A stretch of 64,000 nt of DNA from Pyropia haitanensis (Eukaryota; Rhodophyta; Bangiophyceae; Bangiales; Bangiaceae). The stretch lies in contig SDUX01000078.1 of the NCBI GenBank assembly GCA_008729055.1, positions 86,376-150,375 of the forward strand. Direction: 5' to 3'. The position numbers and the translations under genes are program-made. The notes under the pieces were generated by a model. The model worked only from the letters and a program-made list of their open reading frames with translations. It searched no databases and was not told the origin of the DNA. Each line of letters begins with the position of its first letter. Positions within the stretch are counted from its first letter, which is position 1. Of this stretch, positions 40,855 through 52,705 are shown in pieces.

Positions 40855-41522
40855 NNNNNNNNNNNNNNNNNNNNNNNNNNNNNNNNNNNNNNNNNNNNNN
40901 NNNNNNNNNNNNNNNNNNNNNNNNNNNNNNNNNNNNNNNNNNNNNNNNNNNNNNNNNNNNNNNNNNNNNNNNNNNNNNNNNNNNNNNNNNNNNNNNNNNN
41001 NNNNNNNNNNNNNNNNNNNNNNNNNNNNNNNNNNNNNNNNNNNNNNNNNNNNNNNNNNNNNNNNNNNNNNNNNNNNNNNNNNNNNNNNNNNNNNNNNNNN
41101 NNNNNNNNNNNNNNNNNNNNNNNNNNNNNNNNNNNNNNNNNNNNNNNNNNNNNNNNNNNNNNNNNNNNNNNNNNNNNNNNNNNNNNNNNNNNNNNNNNNN
41201 NNNNNNNNNNNNNNNNNNNNNNNNNNNNNNNNNNNNNNNNNNNNNNNNNNNNNNNNNNNNNNNNNNNNNNNNNNNNNNNNNNNNNNNNNNNNNNNNNNNN
41301 NNNNNNNNNNNNNNNNNNNNNNNNNNNNNNNNNNNNNNNNNNNNNNNNNNNNNNNNNNNNNNNNNNNNNNNNNNNNNNNNNNNNNNNNNNNNNNNNNNNN
41401 NNNNNNNNNNNNNNNNNNNNNNNNNNNNNNNNNNNNNNNNNNNNNNNNNNNNNNNNNNNNNNNNNNNNNNNNNNNNNNNNNNNNNNNNNNNNNNNNNNNN
41501 NNNNNNNNNNNNNNNNNNNNNN
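40855..41522. other. Assembly gap (668 N)
   Basis: Unknown bases only. Sequence on both sides is satellite in the same orientation, so more satellite probably fills it. By array phase the missing part should be about 536 bp, or 536 plus multiples of 689. The stated 668 fits neither, so the gap length should not be trusted. Confidence 0.98.
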
Positions 41523-44500
41523 CCGAGCTTCCACCCGCACCGTCGTGCATGGGGTGGTTGGCCGACCCGTTCGTTGGCGCGTCCGTTGGATGCAACGAGC
41601 GTTTTGTGGAGCGCCGGTTTCCACGTGTCAATTTTGTGGAATGGTTTTTGCCACGTGGGGGTCCCGACAGCCAGGTGTGACGGTCGGCGACAAAAGTTCC
41701 GCCCTCACACCGTCCACGCCAGTGTGACGGGCGGAACGCGCAGGGGACAGTTTGGGTGGCGGGGCGCACTTTGTGGCCACTGTTGGACCACTTTCTGGCG
41801 ACTTTCACGTGAATTTTCTTTGCAGTTATGGAAAGTTCTTGCCCCCAATTGCCCATTTGTGTCCTAATTTGGCCCCCTTTTTGCCCACTTTTTGCCCACT
41901 TCTTACCCACTTCCTACCCACTTGTGCCCACTTTTGCCCACTTTTGCCCACTTTTGCGTCTACAGCGATGCTGCACACGATCCGGCGGCCGAATTGGCGC
42001 GCATCCTTCATTCCAGCCATAGATCCACCCGCTCGATGTCCGAGGTTCGACCCCCACGGTCGTGCATGCGGTGGTCGGCCGCTTCTCACCCACTTTTGCC
42101 CACTGTTGCCCACTTTTGCCCACTTTCGCGTGTACAGCAATGCAGCACGCGCTCCGGCGGCCGAATTGGCTTGCATGCTTTATTCCAGCCATACATCCGC
42201 CCGCTCGACGTCCGAGCTTCCACCCGCACCGTCGTGCATGGGGTGGTTGGCCGACCCGTTCGTTGGCGCGTCCGTTGGATGCAACGAGCGTTTTGTGGAG
42301 CGCCGGTTTCCACGTGTCAATTTTGTGGAATGGTTTTTGCCACGTGGGGGTCCCGACAGCCAGGTGTGACGGTCGGCGACAAAAGTTCCGCCCTCACACC
42401 GTCCACGCCAGTGTGACGGGCGGAACGCGCAGGGGACAGTTTGGGTGGCGGGGCGCACTTTGTGGCCACTGTTGGACCACTTTCTGGCGACTTTCACGTG
42501 AATTTTCTTTGCAGTTATGGAAAGTTCTTGCCCCCAATTGCCCATTTGTGTCCTAATTTGGCCCCCTTTTTGCCCACTTTTTGCCCACTTCTTACCCACT
42601 TCCTACCCACTTGTGCCCACTTTTGCCCACTTTTGCCCACTTTTGCGTCTACAGCGATGCTGCACACGATCCGGCGGCCGAATTGGCGCGCATCCTTCAT
42701 TCCAGCCATAGATCCACCCGCTCGATGTCCGAGGTTCGACCCCCACGGTCGTGCATGCGGTGGTAGGCCGCTTCTCACCCACTTTTGCCCACTGTTGCCC
42801 ACTTTTGCCCACTTTCGCGTGTACAGCAATGCAGCACGCGCTCCGGCGGCCGAATTGGCTTGCATGCTTTATTCCAGCCATACATCCGCCCGCTCGACGT
42901 CCGAGCTTCCACCCGCACCGTCGTGCATGGGGTGGTTGGCCGACCCGTTCGTTGGCGCGTCCGTTGGATGCAACGAGCGTTTTGTGGAGCGCCGGTTTCC
43001 ACGTGTCAATTTTGTGGAATGGTTTTTGCCACGTGGGGGTCCCGACAGCCAGGTGTGACGGTCGGCGACAAAAGTTCCGCCCTCACACCGTCCACGCCAG
43101 TGTGACGGGCGGAACGCGCAGGGGACAGTTTGGGTGGCGGGGCGCACTTTGTGGCCACTGTTGGACCACTTTCTGGCGACTTTCACGTGAATTTTCTTTG
43201 CAGTTATGGAAAGTTCTTGCCCCCAATTGCCCATTTGTGTCCTAATTTGGCCCCCTTTTTGCCCACTTTTTGCCCACTTCTTACCCACTTCCTACCCACT
43301 TGTGCCCACTTTTGCCCACTTTTGCCCACTTTTGCGTCTACAGCGATGCTGCACACGATCCGGCGGCCGAATTGGCGCGCATCCTTCATTCCAGCCATAG
43401 ATCCACCCGCTCGATGTCCGAGGTTCGACCCCCACGGTCGTGCATGCGGTGGTAGGCCGCTTCTCACCCACTTTTGCCCACTGTTGCCCACTTTTGCCCA
43501 CTTTCGCGTGTACAGCAATGCAGCACGCGCTCCGGCGGCCGAATTGGCTTGCATGCTTTATTCCAGCCATACATCCGCCCGCTCGACGTCCGAGCTTCCA
43601 CCCGCACCGTCGTGCATGGGGTGGTTGGCCGACCCGTTCGTTGGCGCGTCCGTTGGATGCAACGAGCGTTTTGTGGAGCGCCGGTTTCCACGTGTCAATT
43701 TTGTGGAATGGTTTTTGCCACGTGGGGGTCCCGACAGCCAGGTGTGACGGTCGGCGACAAAAGTTCCGCCCTCACACCGTCCACGCCAGTGTGACGGGCG
43801 GAACGCGCAGGGGACAGTTTGGGTGGCGGGGCGCACTTTGTGGCCACTGTTGGACCACTTTCTGGCGACTTTCACGTGAATTTTCTTTGCAGTTATGGAA
43901 AGTTCTTGCCCCCAATTGCCCATTTGTGTCCTAATTTGGCCCCCTTTTTGCCCACTTTTTGCCCACTTCTTACCCACTTCCTACCCACTTGTGCCCACTT
44001 TTGCCCACTTTTGCCCACTTTTGCGTCTACAGCGATGCTGCACACGATCCGGCGGCCGAATTGGCGCGCATCCTTCATTCCAGCCATAGATCCACCCGCT
44101 CGATGTCCGAGGTTCGACCCCCACGGTCGTGCATGCGGTGGTAGGCCGCTTCTCACCCACTTTTGCCCACTGTTGCCCACTTTTGCCCACTTTCGCGTGT
44201 ACAGCAATGCAGCACGCGCTCCGGCGGCCGAATTGGCTTGCATGCTTTATTCCAGCCATACATCCGCCCGCTCGACGTCCGAGCTTCCACCCGCACCGTC
44301 GTGCATGGGGTGGTTGGCCGACCCGTTCGTTGGCGCGTCCGTTGGATGCAACGAGCGTTTTGTGGAGCGCCGGTTTCCACGTGTCAATTTTGTGGAATGG
44401 TTTTTGCCACGTGGGGGTCCCGACAGCCAGGTGTGACGGTCGGCGACAAAAGTTCCGCCCTCACACCGTCCACGCCAGTGTGACGGGCGGAACGCGCAGG

Positions 44501-45196
44501 GGACAGTTTGGGTGGCGGGGCGCACTTTGTGGCCACTGTTGGACCACTTTCTGGCGACTTTCACGTGAATTTTCTTTGCAGTTATGGAAAGTTCTTGCCC
44601 CCAATTGCCCATTTGTGTCCTAATTTGGCCCCCTTTTTGCCCACTTTTTGCCCACTTCTTACCCACTTCCTACCCACTTGTGCCCACTTTTGCCCACTTT
44701 TGCCCACTTTTGCGTCTACAGCGATGCTGCACACGATCCGGCGGCCGAATTGGCGCGCATCCTTCATTCCAGCCATAGATCCACCCGCTCGATGTCCGAG
44801 GTTCGACCCCCACGGTCGTGCATGCGGTGGTAGGCCGCTTCTCACCCACTTTTGCCCACTGTTGCCCACTTTTGCCCACTTTCGCGTGTACAGCAATGCA
44901 GCACGCGCTCCGGCGGCCGAATTGGCTTGCATGCTTTATTCCAGCCATACATCCGCCCGCTCGACGTCCGAGCTTCCACCCGCACCGTCGTGCATGGGGT
45001 GGTTGGCCGACCCGTTCGTTGGCGCGTCCGTTGGATGCAACGAGCGTTTTGTGGAGCGCCGGTTTCCACGTGTCAATTTTGTGGAATGGTTTTTGCCACG
45101 TGGGGGTCCCGACAGCCAGGTGTGACGGTCGGCGACAAAAGTTCCGCCCTCACACCGTCCACGCCAGTGTGACGGGCGGAACGCGCAGGGGACAGT

Positions 45197-45884
45197 TTGG
45201 GTGGCGGGGCGCACTTTGTGGCCACTGTTGGACCACTTTCTGGCGACTTTCACGTGAATTTTCTTTGCAGTTATGGAAAGTTCTTGCCCCCAATTGCCCA
45301 TTTGTGTCCTAATTTGGCCCCCTTTTTGCCCACTTTTTGCCCACTTCTTACCCACTTCCTACCCACTTGTGCCCACTTTTGCCCACTTTTGCCCACTTTT
45401 GCGTCTACAGCGATGCTGCACACGATCCGGCGGCCGAATTGGCGCGCATCCTTCATTCCAGCCATAGATCCACCCGCTCGATGTCCGAGGTTCGACCCCC
45501 ACGGTCGTGCATGGGTGGTCGGCCGCTTCTCACCCACTTTTGCCCACTGTTGCCCACTTTTGCCCACTTTCGCGTGTACAGCAATGCAGCACGCGCTCCG
45601 GCGGCCGAATTGGCTTGCATGCTTTATTCCAGCCATACATCCGCCCGCTCGACGTCCGAGCTTCCACCCGCACCGTCGTGCATGGGGTGGTTGGCCGACC
45701 CGTTCGTTGGCGCGTCCGTTGGATGCAACGAGCGTTTTGTGGAGCGCCGGTTTCCACGTGTCAATTTTGTGGAATGGTTTTTGCCACGTGGGGGTCCCGA
45801 CAGCCAGGTGTGACGGTCGGCGACAAAAGTTCCGCCCTCACACCGTCCACGCCAGTGTGACGGGCGGAACGCGCAGGGGACAGT
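45197..45884. repeat. Satellite monomer variant (688 bp)
   Basis: The end of block A reads CATGGGTGGTCGGCC at about 45510-45524 in place of CATGCGGTGGTAGGCC: one base shorter, with the same A-to-C change that recurs at the right edge. Confidence 0.8.
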
Positions 45885-47262
45885 TTGGGTGGCGGGGCGC
45901 ACTTTGTGGCCACTGTTGGACCACTTTCTGGCGACTTTCACGTGAATTTTCTTTGCAGTTATGGAAAGTTCTTGCCCCCAATTGCCCATTTGTGTCCTAA
46001 TTTGGCCCCCTTTTTGCCCACTTTTTGCCCACTTCTTACCCACTTCCTACCCACTTGTGCCCACTTTTGCCCACTTTTGCCCACTTTTGCGTCTACAGCG
46101 ATGCTGCACACGATCCGGCGGCCGAATTGGCGCGCATCCTTCATTCCAGCCATAGATCCACCCGCTCGATGTCCGAGGTTCGACCCCCACGGTCGTGCAT
46201 GCGGTGGTAGGCCGCTTCTCACCCACTTTTGCCCACTGTTGCCCACTTTTGCCCACTTTCGCGTGTACAGCAATGCAGCACGCGCTCCGGCGGCCGAATT
46301 GGCTTGCATGCTTTATTCCAGCCATACATCCGCCCGCTCGACGTCCGAGCTTCCACCCGCACCGTCGTGCATGGGGTGGTTGGCCGACCCGTTCGTTGGC
46401 GCGTCCGTTGGATGCAACGAGCGTTTTGTGGAGCGCCGGTTTCCACGTGTCAATTTTGTGGAATGGTTTTTGCCACGTGGGGGTCCCGACAGCCAGGTGT
46501 GACGGTCGGCGACAAAAGTTCCGCCCTCACACCGTCCACGCCAGTGTGACGGGCGGAACGCGCAGGGGACAGTTTGGGTGGCGGGGCGCACTTTGTGGCC
46601 ACTGTTGGACCACTTTCTGGCGACTTTCACGTGAATTTTCTTTGCAGTTATGGAAAGTTCTTGCCCCCAATTGCCCATTTGTGTCCTAATTTGGCCCCCT
46701 TTTTGCCCACTTTTTGCCCACTTCTTACCCACTTCCTACCCACTTGTGCCCACTTTTGCCCACTTTTGCCCACTTTTGCGTCTACAGCGATGCTGCACAC
46801 GATCCGGCGGCCGAATTGGCGCGCATCCTTCATTCCAGCCATAGATCCACCCGCTCGATGTCCGAGGTTCGACCCCCACGGTCGTGCATGCGGTGGTAGG
46901 CCGCTTCTCACCCACTTTTGCCCACTGTTGCCCACTTTTGCCCACTTTCGCGTGTACAGCAATGCAGCACGCGCTCCGGCGGCCGAATTGGCTTGCATGC
47001 TTTATTCCAGCCATACATCCGCCCGCTCGACGTCCGAGCTTCCACCCGCACCGTCGTGCATGGGGTGGTTGGCCGACCCGTTCGTTGGCGCGTCCGTTGG
47101 ATGCAACGAGCGTTTTGTGGAGCGCCGGTTTCCACGTGTCAATTTTGTGGAATGGTTTTTGCCACGTGGGGGTCCCGACAGCCAGGTGTGACGGTCGGCG
47201 ACAAAAGTTCCGCCCTCACACCGTCCACGCCAGTGTGACGGGCGGAACGCGCAGGGGACAGT

Positions 47263-50200
47263 TTGGGTGGCGGGGCGCACTTTGTGGCCACTGTTGGACC
47301 ACTTTCTGGCGACTTTCACGTGAATTTTCTTTGCAGTTATGGAAAGTTCTTGCCCCCAATTGCCCATTTGTGTCCTAATTTGGCCCCCTTTTTGCCCACT
47401 TTTTGCCCACTTCTTACCCACTTCCTACCCACTTGTGCCCACTTTTGCCCACTTTTGCCCACTTTTGCGTCTACAGCGATGCTGCACACGATCCGGCGGC
47501 CGAATTGGCGCGCATCCTTCATTCCAGCCATAGATCCACCCGCTCGATGTCCGAGGTTCGACCCCCACGGTCGTGCATGGGGTGGTCGGCCGCTTCTCAC
47601 CCACTTTTGCCCACTGTTGCCCACTTTTGCCCACTTTAGCGTGTACAGCAATGCAGCACGCGCTCCGGCGGCCGAATTGGCTTGCATGCTTTATTCCAGC
47701 CATACATCCGCCCGCTCGACGTCCGAGCTTCCACCCGCACCGTCGTGCATGGGGTGGTTGGCCGACCCGTTCGTTGGCGCGTCCGTTGGATGCAACGAGC
47801 GTTTTGTGGAGCGCCGGTTTCCACGTGTCAATTTTGTGGAATGGTTTTTGCCACGTGGGGGTCCCGACAGCCAGGTGTGACGGTCGGCGACAAAAGTTCC
47901 GCCCTCACACCGTCCACGCCAGTGTGACGGGCGGAACGCGCAGGGGACAGTTTGGGTGGCGGGGCGCACTTTGTGGCCACTGTTGGACCACTTTCTGGCG
48001 ACTTTCACGTGAATTTTCTTTGCAGTTATGGAAAGTTCTTGCCCCCAATTGCCCATTTGTGTCCTAATTTGGCCCCCTTTTTGCCCACTTTTTGCCCACT
48101 TCTTACCCACTTCCTACCCACTTGTGCCCACTTTTGCCCACTTTTGCCCACTTTTGCGTCTACAGCGATGCTGCACACGATCCGGCGGCCGAATTGGCGC
48201 GCATCCTTCATTCCAGCCATAGATCCACCCGCTCGATGTCCGAGGTTCGACCCCCACGGTCGTGCATGGGGTGGTCGGCCGCTTCTCACCCACTTTTGCC
48301 CACTGTTGCCCACTTTTGCCCACTTTCGCGTGTACAGCAATGCAGCACGCGCTCCGGCGGCCGAATTGGCTTGCATGCTTTATTCCAGCCATACATCCGC
48401 CCGCTCGACGTCCGAGCTTCCACCCGCACCGTCGTGCATGGGGTGGTTGGCCGACCCGTTCGTTGGCGCGTCCGTTGGATGCAACGAGCGTTTTGTGGAG
48501 CGCCGGTTTCCACGTGTCAATTTTGTGGAATGGTTTTTGCCACGTGGGGGTCCCGACAGCCAGGTGTGACGGTCGGCGACAAAAGTTCCGCCCTCACACC
48601 GTCCACGCCAGTGTGACGGGCGGAACGCGCAGGGGACAGTTTGGGTGGCGGGGCGCACTTTGTGGCCACTGTTGGACCACTTTCTGGCGACTTTCACGTG
48701 AATTTTCTTTGCAGTTATGGAAAGTTCTTGCCCCCAATTGCCCATTTGTGTCCTAATTTGGCCCCCTTTTTGCCCACTTTTTGCCCACTTCTTACCCACT
48801 TCCTACCCACTTGTGCCCACTTTTGCCCACTTTTGCCCACTTTTGCGTCTACAGCGATGCTGCACACGATCCGGCGGCCGAATTGGCGCGCATCCTTCAT
48901 TCCAGCCATAGATCCACCCGCTCGATGTCCGAGGTTCGACCCCCACGGTCGTGCATGGGGTGGTCGGCCGCTTCTCACCCACTTTTGCCCACTGTTGCCC
49001 ACTTTTGCCCACTTTAGCGTGTACAGCAATGCAGCACGCGCTCCGGCGGCCGAATTGGCTTGCATGCTTTATTCCAGCCATACATCCGCCCGCTCGACGT
49101 CCGAGCTTCCACCCGCACCGTCGTGCATGGGGTGGTTGGCCGACCCGTTCGTTGGCGCGTCCGTTGGATGCAACGAGCGTTTTGTGGAGCGCCGGTTTCC
49201 ACGTGTCAATTTTGTGGAATGGTTTTTGCCACGTGGGGGTCCCGACAGCCAGGTGTGACGGTCGGCGACAAAAGTTCCGCCCTCACACCGTCCACGCCAG
49301 TGTGACGGGCGGAACGCGCAGGGGACAGTTTGGGTGGCGGGGCGCACTTTGTGGCCACTGTTGGACCACTTTCTGGCGACTTTCACGTGAATTTTCTTTG
49401 CAGTTATGGAAAGTTCTTGCCCCCAATTGCCCATTTGTGTCCTAATTTGGCCCCCTTTTTGCCCACTTTTTGCCCACTTCTTACCCACTTCCTACCCACT
49501 TGTGCCCACTTTTGCCCACTTTTGCCCACTTTTGCGTCTACAGCGATGCTGCACACGATCCGGCGGCCGAATTGGCGCGCATCCTTCATTCCAGCCATAG
49601 ATCCACCCGCTCGATGTCCGAGGTTCGACCCCCACGGTCGTGCATGCGGTGGTAGGCCGCTTCTCACCCACTTTTGCCCACTGTTGCCCACTTTTGCCCA
49701 CTTTAGCGTGTACAGCAATGCAGCACGCGCTCCGGCGGCCGAATTGGCTTGCATGCTTTATTCCAGCCATACATCCGCCCGCTCGACGTCCGAGCTTCCA
49801 CCCGCACCGTCGTGCATGGGGTGGTTGGCCGACCCGTTCGTTGGCGCGTCCGTTGGATGCAACGAGCGTTTTGTGGAGCGCCGGTTTCCACGTGTCAATT
49901 TTGTGGAATGGTTTTTGCCACGTGGGGGTCCCGACAGCCAGGTGTGACGGTCGGCGACAAAAGTTCCGCCCTCACACCGTCCACGCCAGTGTGACGGGCG
50001 GAACGCGCAGGGGACAGTTTGGGTGGCGGGGCGCACTTTGTGGCCACTGTTGGACCACTTTCTGGCGACTTTCACGTGAATTTTCTTTGCAGTTATGGAA
50101 AGTTCTTGCCCCCAATTGCCCATTTGTGTCCTAATTTGGCCCCCTTTTTGCCCACTTTTTGCCCACTTCTTACCCACTTCCTACCCACTTGTGCCCACTT

Positions 50201-50707
50201 TTGCCCACTTTTGCCCACTTTTGCGTCTACAGCGATGCTGCACACGATCCGGCGGCCGAATTGGCGCGCATCCTTCATTCCAGCCATAGATCCACCCGCT
50301 CGATGTCCGAGGTTCGACCCCCACGGTCGTGCATGCGGTGGTAGGCCGCTTCTCACCCACTTTTGCCCACTGTTGCCCACTTTTGCCCACTTTAGCGTGT
50401 ACAGCAATGCAGCACGCGCTCCGGCGGCCGAATTGGCTTGCATGCTTTATTCCAGCCATACATCCGCCCGCTCGACGTCCGAGCTTCCACCCGCACCGTC
50501 GTGCATGGGGTGGTTGGCCGACCCGTTCGTTGGCGCGTCCGTTGGATGCAACGAGCGTTTTGTGGAGCGCCGGTTTCCACGTGTCAATTTTGTGGAATGG
50601 TTTTTGCCACGTGGGGGTCCCGACAGCCAGGTGTGACGGTCGGCGACAAAAGTTCCGCCCTCACACCGTCCACGCCAGTGTGACGGGCGGAACGCGCAGG
50701 GGACAGT
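47263..50707. repeat. Right-edge satellite monomers with recurrent substitutions
   Basis: Five monomers carry combinations of two markers. Marker 1 is CATGGGGTGGTCGG at the end of block A, present in the monomers starting at 47263, 47952 and 48641 and absent at 49330 and 50019. Marker 2 is CTTTAGCG instead of CTTTCGCG at the start of block B, present at 47263, 48641, 49330 and 50019 and absent at 47952. The mosaic of shared markers points to unequal exchange or conversion among neighbours near the array end. Confidence 0.8.
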
Positions 50708-51090
50708 TTGGGTGGCGGGGCGCACTTTGTGGCCACTGTTGGACCACTTTCTGGCGACTTTCACGTGAATTTTCTTTGCAGTTATGGAAAGTTCTTGCCC
50801 CCAATTGCCCATTTGTGTCCTAATTTGGCCCCCTTTTTGCCCACTTTTTGCCCACTTCTTACCCACTTCCTACCCACTTGTGCCCACTTTTGCCCACTTT
50901 TGCCCACTTTTGCGTCTACAGCGATGCTGCACACGATCCGGCGGCCGAATTGGCGCGCATCCTTCATTCCAGCCATAGATCCACCCGCTCGATGTCCGAG
51001 GTTCGACCCCCACGGTCGTGCATGCGGTGGTAGGCCGCTTCTCACCCACTTTTGCCCACTGTTGCCCACTTTTGCCCACTTCCACCCCCC

Positions 51091-51200
51091 CCCAGCCGCC
51101 ACCACCACCACCACCATCACCACCACTACCCCCCCCCTCCCACCCCTCGCACCCCTCCCCCCCACCCCCACACCCCCCCGCGCCGCCCACCCGCCCCGCG
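51091..51200. repeat. CCA/CAC-rich and C-rich low-complexity sequence
   Basis: CCACCACCACCACCACCATC-type triplets (about 51098-51129) are followed by mixed C runs. The stretch lies directly beyond the satellite breakpoint. Confidence 0.85.
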
Positions 51201-51330
51201 GCGGCAATGAGGCACCCGCCCACGCCCAGTACCGCCACCCACAGCTCCTGCTCGGCCGATACCGCGCCACACCCCGCCGTGTGGGCGGCGGGGTAGGAGA
51301 AAATGGGGGGCTTCCCCTACTCCCCCCCCG

Positions 51331-51361
<31 letters not shown>
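51331..51361. repeat. Poly-C tract (31 C)
   Basis: Thirty-one consecutive C, preceded by an eight-C run and one G. The coding-like minus-strand frame changes across it. Length is likely uncertain in the assembly. Confidence 0.9.
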
Positions 51362-51363
<2 letters not shown>

Positions 51364-52190
51364 GCGGGCGGCGAGCAGCCCGCGCAGGTGGCCCCCCGCC
51401 AGCTGCCGCAGCGCCCCCGCCGCCAGCAGCGCTCCCGCCGCGGCGGGGGAGGCGGCGGCCAGCCGCGCCACCGCCGTCGCCACCGCCGCCACCGCCGCCA
51501 CCGCCGCCGGCTCCTGGCCTCGGTCCAGGCCGCCGCCGTTGCGGGCCGAGGAGGCGGCGGCCGCCGCCGCCCCCGCCAGGCACTCGAGGAGGGCGGGGGT
51601 CACGGCGGAGACGCGGGCCGCCGCCTCGGCGGCGTCGCGCCCCGCACCCAGGACGGAGGCCACCGCGACCATGGCGGGAGCAACCGCGGGCGCCAGGCCC
51701 GGCGCCCGCGCCGCCGCCGCCGCCGCCGCCGCAAACGCCACCGCCGCGGACCGCCCCGGGTCGGCGTTGTCATCGTCACCATTGTCGCCGTCGCCGCCGC
51801 CGCCGCCACACCCGGCAATAGCGGGGGCCACCGCCACGGCGCCGGCGAGGAGGAGGTCCCCAACCGCCCCCACGAGCGCCACCGGCAGCGCGCCGCCGCG
51901 GGTGCCCACGGTGGCGGGGAAGGTGGGGGCCGCGGCATCCCCTTCCGCCGCCACCGTGCCGGGCGGCGACCACCTGCCGCCGCCGCCGCCGCCCCCGCCG
52001 CCGCCGCCGCCACTGCCGCCCGCGGCGGGCACCACCACCACGGGGACGCCCAGCGCGGCAACGGCCGCCGCCACCGCCGCCGCGATCGCCCCCTGCACCG
52101 CGTCGCGGTCGGCAGGGACGGCAGCCCGGACCGGGCTCCTTTCCCCCACGCGCCCACCCGGGCGGGCAGACGCCACGCCGCCACCCCACT

Positions 52191-52209
52191 CCCCCCCCCC
52201 CCCCCCCCC
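52191..52209. repeat. Poly-C tract (19 C)
   Basis: Nineteen consecutive C. On the minus strand the coding-like frame upstream (ending VEGGSGGGAAAEGGGG) and the one downstream (ARPGGRVGERSPVRAAVPADRD) differ, so the tract is a likely frameshift point. Confidence 0.85.
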
Positions 52210-52705
52210 TCGGCGGCGGCGCCTCCGCCGCTGCCCCCCTCCACCAGCGCCCGCAGCAGCAGCGCCGCCACGGCAGCGGTCACGCCCACCCCCGTCGGCA
52301 ACACGGCGGTGGCCACCACGGGCGGCGGCGGACACCCGCGGGCGGGGCACCACCACCCCCTCACGTCAGCCTCGGCGCCGGGCCAGGCAGGGGCGGCGGC
52401 GGCGGCGGCGGCGGCGCTCGCCCCGCCCGGTACACCCCCGCCCCCCAGCCCCGCGAGCGCCAGCAGGAAGGCGGGGCCCCAAAACGCGGCGCCCGCCGCG
52501 GTCGCCACCGCCGGCGCCGCGGCGGCCGCGACGCAGGCCCAGAGGACGGGCACCGCCGCCGCCCCCGGGAATGCCCCCCCCACGGGGGTGCCCCTGGTGC
52601 CACTTCCCCCCACCCCCACGCCCCCCCCCCCTCCCCCCCCGCCGCTGCAGCCGCCGCCGCCGCCTGCACCATCAACGGCGGCCTCGTCGGCCGCGGCCCC
52701 CCCCC

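Larger units (their letters stand above)
41523..51081. repeat. 689-bp satellite array, right part to its end
   Basis: The array continues in the same orientation with anchors at 41752, 42441, 43130, 43819, 44508 and 45197, then from 45885 every 689 bp to 50708 (14 anchors). Most monomers match the left array. The first monomer after the gap differs at 42076 (GGTGGTCGGCC instead of GGTGGTAGGCC). The last copy is cut inside the second 10-mer run, at 51081/51082, where GC-rich unique sequence begins. Confidence 0.96.
51082..52705 (-). pseudogene. GC-rich Ala/Gly-rich coding fragment, frame broken at C runs
   Basis: The minus strand reads like protein in three successive frames. The first runs from about 52700 to 52210, with acidic residues (ADEAAVDG) at its start and a hydrophobic FWGPAFLLALAGL stretch. 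The second runs from about 52190 to 51362 and contains helix-like Ala/Leu segments such as TPALLECLAG and GALRQLAGGHLRGLLAARP. The third runs from 51295 to about 51150 (AEQELWVAVLGVGGCLIAAAG). Frames change at the C19 run (52191-52209) and at the C31 run (51331-51361). The helical Ala/Leu pattern is loosely like ARM/HEAT-type repeats, but I recognise no family. No start codon or splice sites are evident; the fragment abuts the satellite on one side and an LTR-like sequence on the other. It may be a truncated host gene, an exon with assembly errors, or non-coding low-complexity DNA. Confidence 0.35.

Noticed and set aside
40138..41910. Long open frames (up to 590 codons) spanning the gap
   Set aside because: They read through the run of N, so they carry no information.
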